Assembly (NCBI GenBank): GCA_964493945.1
Contig: CAZBQG010000271.1
Coordinates: 1 to 5,481 of the forward strand
Source of the DNA: CAZBQG01 sp964493945
GTDB taxonomy: Bacteria > Pseudomonadota > Alphaproteobacteria > Rhodospirillales > UBA2165
Length of the DNA stretch: 5,481 bases
Direction of reading: 5' to 3'
Shown here: one piece after another, positions 1 to 5,179 of the stretch
Position numbering within the stretch: position 1 is the first letter of the stretch
How the letters are laid out: each line of letters opens with the position of its first letter
Notes under the pieces: generated by a model
Database searches by the model: none
Told to the model about the DNA's origin: nothing
Seen by the model: the letters and a program-made list of their open reading frames with translations, nothing else
Program-made: the position numbers and the translations under genes

Positions 1-252
1 CAACCAGACAATCTGGCCGCTTCTCAGTGGTGGATTATTGCTCCGGCGTTCTCAAGCGGGGAGTGGGGGGTGTCCTGGCTGGCGGAAGGGTGAAGCGGCG
101 GAGCGCGGCATCTGAGACGACTCACTGGCGTGCTTCTCTCCCATCAGGTACGTATCTCCAAGACATGAAGCCTCCGTGTTCGACTTGCCGAGGTGGCGGA
201 TTTGAACCAAAAACATGTAATAATAACCCTCTAGCTCAGCGAAGGATGAGAC
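1..252. other. Leader region without a confident gene
   Basis: No frame on either strand gives a protein I recognise. Plus-strand frame 1 is open from the window edge to a TGA at 91-93 and reads 30 codons, including WWIIAPAFSSGEWG and WLAEG. This could be the tail of an upstream gene, but it is too short and too rich in tryptophan to be sure. A plus-strand frame open from the window edge to 260 has odd, Arg/Gly/Cys-rich composition and overlaps the hydratase start, so I do not count it as a gene. Positions 205-235 are locally AT-rich and probably lie in the leader of the hydratase gene. I see no convincing -35/-10 pair there. A ribosome binding site, GAAGGA, lies at 241-246. Confidence 0.4.
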
Positions 253-1026
253 ATGATTGATTTTGATCAGGCGGTCGAGGATTTCTGGCAAGCGCGCCAA
301 GGCGGGCCCTTTCCGGTTCAGTGGAAGGACAAGTTCGACCGGGAGACAGCCTACCGCATCGGTCTGGCTCTGATCGCCCGCCACGCGGAAAATGGCGATC
401 CTCAGGCCGGCTGGAAGGTGGGGCTGACGGCCAAGGCGATCCGTGAACAGGTGGGCGCCACCAGCCCGTCTTTCGCCGTTCTCTATGAAAGTGGCCGGTG
501 GGCCAGCGGGGTATCCTATCCCGTGGCCCAATTGACCCGGCCCGGCTGGGAGAACGAACTTTGCCTGACCATGGGCGCCACCCTCAAGGGCCCGGATGTG
601 TCCGAGGGTGAGGCGAAGGCAGCCATCGCCACCGTCGCACCGGCCCTGGAGATCATCGAACAGCGCGCGCCCGAGGGGCAGGGAAGCCCACCTCTGTCGG
701 CGGCCGATAACGGGCAACAGCGGGCCTTTGTCGTAGGTGAGGAAACCCCCTTCGTTCCGGCCAGGCATGATCTGGGCAAGGCCTGGGTGGATCTTTATGT
801 GGATGGCGAATTCAAGGAAAAAGCCTACGGAGTTGAGGTGATGGAAAGCAGTCCTGTCGCCTCCATCCAGTGGCTGGCCGGGGAATTGTCCCGGTTTGAT
901 CTGGCTCTGGAGGAAGGCAGCGCCGTGATGACCGGATCGCTCACCAAACAATACCGCTTCGACGCCCCGCTCAGGATTGAAGCCCGCTTCGAGCCCTTTG
1001 GCACGGTCAGCGCCAATTTTACATGA
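253..1026 (+). CDS. 2-keto-4-pentenoate hydratase (MhpD family)
   Basis: A 257-residue cytoplasmic enzyme of the hydratase/fumarylacetoacetate hydrolase superfamily. Members add water to 2-hydroxypenta-2,4-dienoate or related dienoates to give 4-hydroxy-2-oxo acids, a step after meta-cleavage of aromatic rings. What is seen: GWKVGLTAKAIREQVGA at about residues 53-69; the acidic pair WENEL with Glu100 and Glu102, then Glu133 in PALEII. This spacing matches the divalent-metal ligands of Escherichia coli MhpD (Glu106, Glu108, Glu139 in its numbering). SAADN (149-153) and VMTGSLTK (225-232) are also family signatures. The length is typical for the family. The ATG at 253 follows GAAGGA by six bases. 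The gene converges on the molybdenum hydroxylase gene, and its TGA ends in the A-run that serves that gene's terminator. The family is clear. The exact substrate is not, because oxaloacetate-type and decarboxylase relatives (4-oxalocrotonate decarboxylase) share the fold. Confidence 0.93.
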   Translation: MIDFDQAVEDFWQARQGGPFPVQWKDKFDRETAYRIGLALIARHAENGDPQAGWKVGLTAKAIREQVGATSPSFAVLYESGRWASGVSYPVAQLTRPGWENELCLTMGATLKGPDVSEGEAKAAIATVAPALEIIEQRAPEGQGSPPLSAADNGQQRAFVVGEETPFVPARHDLGKAWVDLYVDGEFKEKAYGVEVMESSPVASIQWLAGELSRFDLALEEGSAVMTGSLTKQYRFDAPLRIEARFEPFGTVSANFT

Positions 1027-1059
1027 AAAAACACCGGGTCAGTGCCGAACACCCCCGGC
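1026..1059 (-). terminator. Probable intrinsic terminator of the molybdenum hydroxylase gene
   Basis: Read on the minus strand, GCCGGG (1054-1059) can pair with CCCGGT (1033-1038), with one G-U pair and an extra three-pair helix (GTG/CAC) inside the loop. A run of six T follows one base later (1026-1031 on the plus strand is AAAAAA). The hairpin overlaps the last codons of the hydroxylase gene, and the T-run overlaps the final base of the hydratase stop, so the convergent junction is very compact. The stem is short, hence moderate confidence. No T-run serves the plus-strand hydratase transcript. Confidence 0.45.
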
Positions 1060-3354
1060 ATCCCGGATGGCCCGCCAGATGCGCTCTGGCGTTGCCGGCA
1101 TTTCCAGATGATGGATGCCCATGCCGCCTAAGGCATCAGCCAGGGCGCTGATCACGGCGGCACTGGACGGCGTCGTGCCGCATTCGCCTGCACCCTTGAC
1201 GCCCAGGGGGTTGCTGGGCGCGGGCTGTTCGTTGGTGGCGGTTCGTAGATGGGGAATGTCGCCGGCCCGGGGCATGGCGTAATCCATGAAGGTGCCGGTC
1301 AGGATTTGCCCGTTCGCGTCATGGACAATCTGTTCCGAAAGGGCCTGGCCCAGGCCCAACGCGATGCCGCCATGTACCTGGCCGGCGACGATCATGGGAT
1401 TGATCACCCGGCCCACATCATCGACGCTGCAATAGCTGAGGATTTCAACGGCGCCGGTCTCGGGATCCACCTCCAGCTCGCAGCCGCCAACCCCGTTGGG
1501 GTAGGCATGCAGCCGGGCGCCGATCTCGTCGCTGGCCTGAAACGGCCGGGCCCGCTCCCGGGCGAGTTCGAAAAGTCCGATGGACCTGTCCGTTCCCTCA
1601 ATGGCGAAGCGGCCCCCGCCATAGATGATATCCCCCTCCCCCGCTTCCAGGATTTCGCTGGCCAGGCGCTTTCCTTCGAGGATGATCTTGTCTGCGGCCC
1701 GGACCAGGGCCGTGCCGCCCAGCCTGAGCGACCGGTCTGAATGGGTACCGCCACCGCTGACCACGAAATCCGTATCACCAAAACGCACGCGGAGGGTTTC
1801 GAAGGGCAATTCCAGCTTATGGGCCAGCACCTGGGCGAAGATGGTGGCATGGCCCTGGCCCGAATCCCCGGTGCCGATGACCGCATCCACCAGACCATCC
1901 TGCCCAATGGTGATATCGCCCCGCTCAAAGTGAGCGCCGGTGGGGCTTTCCAGATAATTGGCGAGGCCGATGCCGGCCAGCCGCCCGCGAGCCGCCGCGG
2001 CAGCCCTCCGGTCCTCGAAGCCCGCCCAACCCAGCATCTCCATGAGGCTGGCCATATTGTCGGCGAACCTACCCGAATCATGAAGGTGGCCCAAGGCCGA
2101 TTGGTAGGGCAAATCCTCCGGCGCCACCAGATTGCGGCGGCGCAATTCGGTCCGGTCCAGCCCCATCTCCAGCGCCGCCAGATCCAAAAGCCGCTCGATG
2201 ATGAAAGTGGATTCCGGACGCCCGGCACCCCTCAGCACGGTCATGGGCACGGTGTTGGTGAAGACGGCACGTACCAATATATGGGCCGCCGGAATGTCAT
2301 AGGTGCCGCCGGCCATGCGCAAAACATTGGCATAGACCGAAAAGGAGGCGGGATAGGCGCCCAGATTACCGGTATAATCCAGTTCGACCCCCAGGATATG
2401 CCCGTCGCCATCCAGGCCCATTATTCCAGTGACAAACACATCCCGGGCCTGGAAATCGCTTTGGAAGAATTCCTCCCGGCCTGACAACCACTTGACCGGG
2501 CGGCCCAGGCGGCGGGATGCCCAGGCGATGAGCACATATTCCCCATAACAAGGCGTACGCACCCCGAACCCGCCGCCCACATCGCCGGTGATGATACGCA
2601 CCTTGTCCGCCTCTATGCCGAAAGCCTGCATGAAGGCGCCTTGATGGCGGTGCACGCCCTGGCTCGGCGCGTGAAGCGTGAAACAGCCCGACGCTGCGTC
2701 AAATTCCGAGACCGCCGCGCGGGGTTCCATGGGCACCCCGCTGATCCTCTGGTTCCAGGAATCCAGGCTGACCACATGTGCCGCCTCTTGGAAAGCACCC
2801 GCCACCGCGTCCTCATCGCCATTTTCGGCCTGCAAGGCCAGATTGCCCCCCTCCCAGACCTCAGGCGCGCCCGGGACAAGCGCTGCCCTGGCATCGGTAA
2901 CCGGCGCCAAGGGTTCATAATCCACCTCCACCAGAGCGGCCCCGTCCAGGGCCTCACCGGGCGTTTCGGCCACCACCATGGCGATGATTTCGCCTATATG
3001 GCGGACCCGGTCCCCGGCCATGGGCATGGGTTCGGGCAAGGGATCATGCATGAGGTTTTCAGGCCGGAACCCCGGTTTGCTGATATCCAGATGATCGACC
3101 CCGATCGGGTAATAGAGAAGCGCGCTCAATCCGTCGCCCGCATAATCCTCAGCGCCCAGCACCGTCAGGACGCCGGGCGCGGCCATTGCCTTGGCCAAAT
3201 CCAGCCGGGTTATGCTTGCATGGGCGTAGTGCGAGCGGACAAAAACCGCATGGACCTGGCCCTTCAGATTGACGTCGTCCGAAAAACAGCCTTCGCCCGT
3301 CAGCAGGTGCTGGTCTTCAACCCGGCGCAACGGTTTGCCAATCAAGTCGCTCAT
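1039..3354 (-). CDS. Xanthine dehydrogenase/CO dehydrogenase family, molybdopterin-binding large subunit
   Basis: A 771-residue catalytic subunit of a molybdenum hydroxylase. Enzymes of this family hydroxylate N-heterocycles, aldehydes or aromatic acyl-CoAs with water at a Mo-cytosine dinucleotide cofactor, usually in a complex with a 2Fe-2S subunit and a FAD subunit. What is seen: an N-terminal a/b-hammerhead domain (about 15-150, with IGKPLRRVEDQHLLTG at 5-20), then the Mo-cofactor domains with GDVGGGFGVRTP (257-268), the loop VLRGAGRPE (373-381), GTGDSGQGHATIF (494-506), and the C-terminal GVKGAGECG (718-726). Glu724 there is at the place of the catalytic glutamate. The length is normal for the family and no breaks are seen. 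The loop lacks the AYXCSFR of form I CO dehydrogenase, so CO oxidation is unlikely, and it has Leu where related proteins usually have Tyr in YRGAGR. ATG at 3352-3354 follows GGAGG by six bases. Neither neighbour is a small or medium subunit. The substrate is unknown; an aromatic or heterocyclic compound fits the surroundings. Confidence 0.93.
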   Translation of the reverse strand: MSDLIGKPLRRVEDQHLLTGEGCFSDDVNLKGQVHAVFVRSHYAHASITRLDLAKAMAAPGVLTVLGAEDYAGDGLSALLYYPIGVDHLDISKPGFRPENLMHDPLPEPMPMAGDRVRHIGEIIAMVVAETPGEALDGAALVEVDYEPLAPVTDARAALVPGAPEVWEGGNLALQAENGDEDAVAGAFQEAAHVVSLDSWNQRISGVPMEPRAAVSEFDAASGCFTLHAPSQGVHRHQGAFMQAFGIEADKVRIITGDVGGGFGVRTPCYGEYVLIAWASRRLGRPVKWLSGREEFFQSDFQARDVFVTGIMGLDGDGHILGVELDYTGNLGAYPASFSVYANVLRMAGGTYDIPAAHILVRAVFTNTVPMTVLRGAGRPESTFIIERLLDLAALEMGLDRTELRRRNLVAPEDLPYQSALGHLHDSGRFADNMASLMEMLGWAGFEDRRAAAAARGRLAGIGLANYLESPTGAHFERGDITIGQDGLVDAVIGTGDSGQGHATIFAQVLAHKLELPFETLRVRFGDTDFVVSGGGTHSDRSLRLGGTALVRAADKIILEGKRLASEILEAGEGDIIYGGGRFAIEGTDRSIGLFELARERARPFQASDEIGARLHAYPNGVGGCELEVDPETGAVEILSYCSVDDVGRVINPMIVAGQVHGGIALGLGQALSEQIVHDANGQILTGTFMDYAMPRAGDIPHLRTATNEQPAPSNPLGVKGAGECGTTPSSAAVISALADALGGMGIHHLEMPATPERIWRAIRDAGGVRH

Positions 3355-3709
3355 CCCGGGCCTCCCCCCTTGCTGATGGTTTGGTGTTCTTTTTAGACGA
3401 GAGAGGCAAAAAAAACCACGGGGTACGGTGACCTATGACCGCATCCCGTGGCTTTGATTGGTTGGTACGCCCCTGCGGGCGAACTTCATACTTCAGAAAA
3501 CTGTCGATCTTGGAAGTCAAATCGGCGGCCTGCTGGGACAGCTCGGAAGCCGCATTGAGCACTTCGGTGGCCGAATTGCCGGTTTCCGATGAGGCCTGGC
3601 TGACGCCATCGATATTGCTGGCGACCTCGTTGGTGGCGGCCGATTGCTCTTCCATGGAGGCCGAAATGGCGGTGGCCACTTCGCTGATTTCACCGATGGT
3701 GCCGGCGAT
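3317..3709 (-). CDS. Chemoreceptor fragment E: C-terminal helix of the signalling domain
   Basis: In the same frame as fragment D, this reads IAGTIGEISEVATAIS, SMEEQSAATNEVASNIDGVS and AASELSQQAADLTSKIDSFLK, the descending helix and end of an MCP. A GTG at 3679 could be called as a start but is an internal valine. After FLK the frame runs on with no MCP similarity, through the terminator at 3408-3451, over the start of the molybdenum hydroxylase gene, to a TGA at 3317-3319. A receptor would normally end soon after FLK. A TGA at 3486-3488 in another frame would give FLK, one residue and stop, if one base had been lost just before it. Confidence 0.45.
   Translation of the reverse strand: MAGTIGEISEVATAISASMEEQSAATNEVASNIDGVSQASSETGNSATEVLNAASELSQQAADLTSKIDSFLKYEVRPQGRTNQSKPRDAVIGHRTPWFFLPLSSKKNTKPSARGEARDERLDWQTVAPG
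3408..3451 (-). terminator. Rho-independent terminator of the chemoreceptor gene
   Basis: On the minus strand, CCACGGG (3445-3451) pairs perfectly with CCCGTGG (3416-3422). The inner part (3423-3429 with 3438-3444) continues the pairing with one G-U pair and one mismatch around an eight-base loop. The stem is followed at once by eight T (AAAAAAAA at 3408-3415 on the plus strand). This is a textbook intrinsic terminator for leftward transcription. It lies 34 bases past the place where the receptor gene probably used to stop, and between the receptor and the molybdenum hydroxylase gene. Those two genes are therefore probably separate transcription units. Confidence 0.8.
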
Positions 3710-4240
3710 TTACTGAATGGCCGCGACCGCGTCGCGGGTCGCACCCTGGATGCCGCCGATCTGGCCGCTGATCTCCCCGGTAGCCTTGGCCGTCTGGTTG
3801 GCCAGGTTTTTGACTTCCGAGGCAACCACCGCAAAGCCCTTGCCCGCATCGCCGGCGCGCGCCGCCTCGATGGTCGCGTTGAGTGCCAACAGGTTGGTCT
3901 GATTGGCAATGTCGGTGATCAGGGCCACCACCTCGCTAATTTTTTGGGCCGCCACATCCAGGCCTTGCACCATGTCGTCGGCCTGCTTGGCCTGCTCCAC
4001 CGCACCTTGGGTAATGCCGTTGGAACGTTCCACCTGCTGGGTGATCTCGTTGATTGAGGAAGCCATTTCCTCGGTCGCCGCGGCAACCGTCGCGGCCTGC
4101 TGATTGGTCTGCGTGGCGGTCGCCGCCATGCCTTGCGAGCTGGCCTGCATTTCGGTGGCCGCCGCCGACACTGCTTCGGTCACATGGCGGACCTCGGCGG
4201 CGAAGTTTTCCTGCTCCGTGATCACCGACCAGGTGAGCAT
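3710..4240 (-). CDS. Chemoreceptor fragment D: MCP signalling domain up to a TAA
   Basis: This 176-residue frame begins with MLTWSVITEQENF, the last strand of PAS 2, and runs through most of the methyl-accepting signalling domain. It has the long heptad-patterned helices (for example TEAVSAAATEMQASS), the conserved hairpin tip ITDIANQTNLLALNATIEAA, and GKGFAVVASEVKNLANQTAK. It stops at TAA (3710-3712) in AVAAIQ-stop-IAGTIGEIS. The sequence after the stop is in the same frame and continues the domain without a gap, so the stop is a nonsense change and not a natural end. Gene callers will probably report this piece as a short MCP beginning at 4240, but the ATG there is an internal methionine. 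Confidence 0.55.
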   Translation of the reverse strand: MLTWSVITEQENFAAEVRHVTEAVSAAATEMQASSQGMAATATQTNQQAATVAAATEEMASSINEITQQVERSNGITQGAVEQAKQADDMVQGLDVAAQKISEVVALITDIANQTNLLALNATIEAARAGDAGKGFAVVASEVKNLANQTAKATGEISGQIGGIQGATRDAVAAIQ

Positions 4241-4407
4241 GGCCCCACATATTTGCCGTCACTGTCATTGATGGCACCGACCAACAGATCCAGCGTATGT
4301 TCGCCCAGCTTGATCTTGACGTGATGGGGCAGGTTACCCGGATCAGCCATCAGATTGCGCTGATGGGAGGGCTGCTTGTGAAACACATCAATACAGGCCC
4401 GACGATC
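4222..4407 (-). CDS. Chemoreceptor fragment C: rest of PAS 2, no start codon of its own
   Basis: The third minus-strand frame is open between stops at 4408-4410 and 4222-4224. Between about 4400 and 4243 it reads CIDVFHKQPSHQRNL, MADPGNLPHHVKIKLGEH, TLDLLVGAINDSDGKYVG, which is the second half of PAS 2 and matches the PAS 1 copy residue for residue in spacing. It should continue into MLTWSVITEQ, but that sequence lies in the next frame because one base is missing in the run at 4241-4246. With no start codon it cannot be expressed alone; its conservation is the main evidence that the receptor was one long reading frame. Confidence 0.45.
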   Translation of the reverse strand, partial: DRRACIDVFHKQPSHQRNLMADPGNLPHHVKIKLGEHTLDLLVGAINDSDGKYVGPCSPGR

Positions 4408-4730
4408 TCATCGGCGCGGATCGGCAGGAGATGCTCGATCGACTTCAGGGCTTTCAGCGACATATCGTTCATATAGGTGACCACGAAGGTATCCGGATCG
4501 CAAAGCATGACATTGATGGGCATGCCGTCGACCATCTGCTTGAGGCGCTGCATGGATTCTTCATTGGCCAGCTTTTCCGTCACCACATCCCAGGTGAGCA
4601 GAAGGGCGGCGACCTGGCCCGCCCCATCCATGATTCCGGTGACCAGAAGGTCGAGCTTTTCCTCACCCAGGGTAATCATCGCGCTATGGGGCAGATTGGC
4701 CGTATCGGCCATCAGATTGCGCTGATGGGA
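4346..4730 (-). repeat. Tandem PAS-coding duplication with a 23-base identical core
   Basis: The two PAS-coding units are an internal duplication. A stretch of 23 bases is identical at 4346-4368 and 4708-4730 (it encodes SHQRNLMA in both copies). The offset is 362 bases, one short of 363 (121 codons), which matches one base lost between the copies. At protein level the repeat is clear throughout: DAMPVNVM/DGMPINVM, EHLLP in both, CIDIFHK/CIDVFHK, NLPH in both, LDLLV in both, LTW in both. The two copies are far from identical outside the core, so the duplication is old and the core is kept by selection or chance. Confidence 0.75.
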
Positions 4731-4757
4731 CGGGTTTTGTGGAAGATGTCGATGCAC
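4350..4757 (-). CDS. Chemoreceptor fragment B: end of PAS 1 and start of PAS 2
   Basis: This frame is open from an ATG at 4757, but the genuine receptor sequence starts at about 4738 with NPSHQRNLMADTANLPH. It continues through KLDLLVTGIMDG and LLLTWDVVTEK, which closes PAS 1, and into PAS 2 with QMVDGMPINVMLCDPDTF and IEHLLPIRADEIVG. After about 4400 the frame is wrong (PVLMCFTSSPPISAI) and stops at 4350-4352. The ATG at 4757 lies in shifted sequence and I do not think it is a real start. The stretch belongs to the broken receptor, not to a separate gene. Confidence 0.45.
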   Translation of the reverse strand: MHRHLPQNPSHQRNLMADTANLPHSAMITLGEEKLDLLVTGIMDGAGQVAALLLTWDVVTEKLANEESMQRLKQMVDGMPINVMLCDPDTFVVTYMNDMSLKALKSIEHLLPIRADEIVGPVLMCFTSSPPISAI

Positions 4758-4957
4758 TGACCTTCCACTTCATTCAGCGGAACGGGCAGCAGATGTTCCA
4801 GCTTACTGAGCGTCTTGCGCGACAGCTCGCTCATATAGGTGATGTTGAAGGTCACCGGATCGGCAACCATGACATTTACGGGCATGGCATCGACCATCGA
4901 CGGGAACATGGTCCCATCAAGGTCGCGCACCATATTTCGCTTGGGCATGAAATTCAC
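4712..4957 (-). CDS. Chemoreceptor fragment A: first part of PAS 1
   Basis: Eighty-one residues from the GTG at 4957 to a TGA at 4712-4714. It covers the first part of PAS 1 (MVDAMPVNVMVADP, then IEHLLP-like KLEHLLPVP and GQCIDIFHK). The last residues, TRPISAI, are out of frame: adding one base to the A-run (T-run 4735-4738 on the plus strand) turns HKTRPISAI into HKNPSHQRNL, the sequence this PAS family normally has and the one found in the second PAS copy (HKQPSHQRNL). If the gene is translated as given, this truncated half-PAS peptide is all that its own start codon yields. Confidence 0.5.
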   Translation of the reverse strand: MNFMPKRNMVRDLDGTMFPSMVDAMPVNVMVADPVTFNITYMSELSRKTLSKLEHLLPVPLNEVEGQCIDIFHKTRPISAI

Positions 4958-4964
4958 GGGCTTT

Positions 4965-4970
4965 CCCCTT
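4965..4970 (-). promoter_or_regulatory. Ribosome binding site that fixes the GTG start of the chemoreceptor
   Basis: AAGGGG on the minus strand lies seven bases before GTG (4955-4957). The first ATG in frame (4946-4948) would have a 16-base spacing, which is too long. The PAS similarity begins about 20 codons downstream, so either start would keep it. Confidence 0.6.
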
Positions 4971-5025
4971 CTGATTAGTAGATACGAATAATTATCAATT
5001 CCATTTATTAGACATAGGGTGCCGG

Positions 5026-5054
5026 TTGACCGGTTCAAGAGTTGTGGGTATTTT
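5026..5054 (+). promoter_or_regulatory. Possible alternative sigma70-type promoter
   Basis: TTGACC (5026-5031) and TATTTT (5049-5054) are separated by 17 bases and point towards the dioxygenase gene. The -35 matches the consensus at five positions, the -10 at four. It overlaps the upstream paired CCGGTT motif, so a protein bound there could block it. It is weaker than the promoter at 5060-5089. Confidence 0.35.
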
Positions 5055-5059
5055 TTAGT

Positions 5060-5089
5060 TTTACATCTTAAAATCATTTCAAATAGAAT
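5060..5089 (+). promoter_or_regulatory. Probable sigma70-type promoter of the dioxygenase gene
   Basis: TTTACA (5060-5065), an 18-base AT-rich spacer, and TAGAAT (5084-5089) match the -35 and -10 consensus at five of six positions each. Transcription would begin near 5096 and leave a leader of roughly 84 bases before the ATG at 5180. I see no equally good pair on the minus strand for the divergent chemoreceptor. Confidence 0.5.
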
Positions 5090-5179
5090 GATGGGATGTA
5101 AACAGACCATTGGTTCCAGTAAAGACCGAAGCCCCCGCCTGGCGCCGGTTGGGCCCGGTTCAGACTAAGGAGTTGACGC

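Larger units (their letters stand above)
3486..4957 (-). pseudogene. Soluble dual-PAS methyl-accepting chemotaxis protein, disrupted
   Basis: Chemoreceptor that would signal through CheW/CheA. Joining the frames gives about 491 residues: PAS 1 (about 20-130), PAS 2 (about 141-250), then the MCP signalling domain (about 255-480) with the hairpin-tip sequence IANQTNLLALNATIEAARAG. No transmembrane segment or HAMP domain is seen, so it would be cytoplasmic. The architecture resembles AerC of Azospirillum brasilense, a soluble FAD-binding redox sensor; that parallel is inference. Start: GTG at 4957, with AAGGGG seven bases upstream; the next ATG (4948) is too far from that site. Damage: one base lost near 4735-4738 (HKNPSHQR broken inside PAS 1), one near 4396-4401 (before CIDVFHKQPSHQR in PAS 2), one near 4241-4246 (before MLTW), and a TAA at 3710-3712 inside an otherwise perfect signalling domain. 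The three losses together restore the original frame. The end at 3486 assumes a lost base near 3489 that would restore FLK-x-stop; as written the frame stays open to 3317. The damage may be decay or sequencing error. Confidence 0.82.
5021..5164 (+). repeat. Two copies of a paired CCGGTT motif flanking the promoter
   Basis: Copy 1 (5021-5040) has CCGGTTGA directly followed by CCGGTTCA, then AGA. Copy 2 (5144-5164) has GCCGGTT, then GGGC, then CCGGTTCAGA. Both consist of two CCGGTT units in the same direction, starting 8 bases apart in the first copy and 10 in the second, and both end in TTCA(A)GA. Copy 1 ends 19 bases before the -35 at 5060; copy 2 lies in the untranslated leader, just upstream of the ribosome binding site. 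This arrangement could be operator sites for a regulator of the dioxygenase gene. That role is inferred only from position and repetition. Confidence 0.4.

Noticed and set aside
4..16. Small perfect inverted repeat CCAGA-CAA-TCTGG
   Set aside because: It is only five pairs long, has no T-run, and sits in sequence of unknown role at the window edge. There is too little to assign a function.
183..211. tRNA-like 3' segment on the minus strand (GGTTCAAATCC followed by GCCACCTCGGCA)
   Set aside because: The T-loop-like heptamer is present, but the expected five-pair T stem does not form (only two or three pairs), and no anticodon or acceptor arms are found. It is a chance resemblance, or at most a relic.
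52..951. Minus-strand 299-residue reading frame antisense to the hydratase
   Set aside because: The plus-strand frame has clear family motifs and a good ribosome binding site. The antisense frame has none and is a typical shadow in GC-rich DNA.
1249..2484. Two long plus-strand frames (1249-1740 and 1741-2484) antisense to the molybdenum hydroxylase
   Set aside because: The products look like reversed-strand shadows, rich in His, Gly and Gln with no recognisable domain, while the minus-strand frame is a full conserved enzyme.
2641..3396. Plus-strand 251-residue frame antisense to the 5' part of the hydroxylase gene
   Set aside because: It has no domain or ribosome binding site and lies wholly over conserved coding sequence on the other strand.
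3468..3481. Small hairpin CGCCC-CTGC-GGGCG downstream of the chemoreceptor end
   Set aside because: It is five pairs with no T-run. The stronger hairpin at 3408-3451 is the better terminator.
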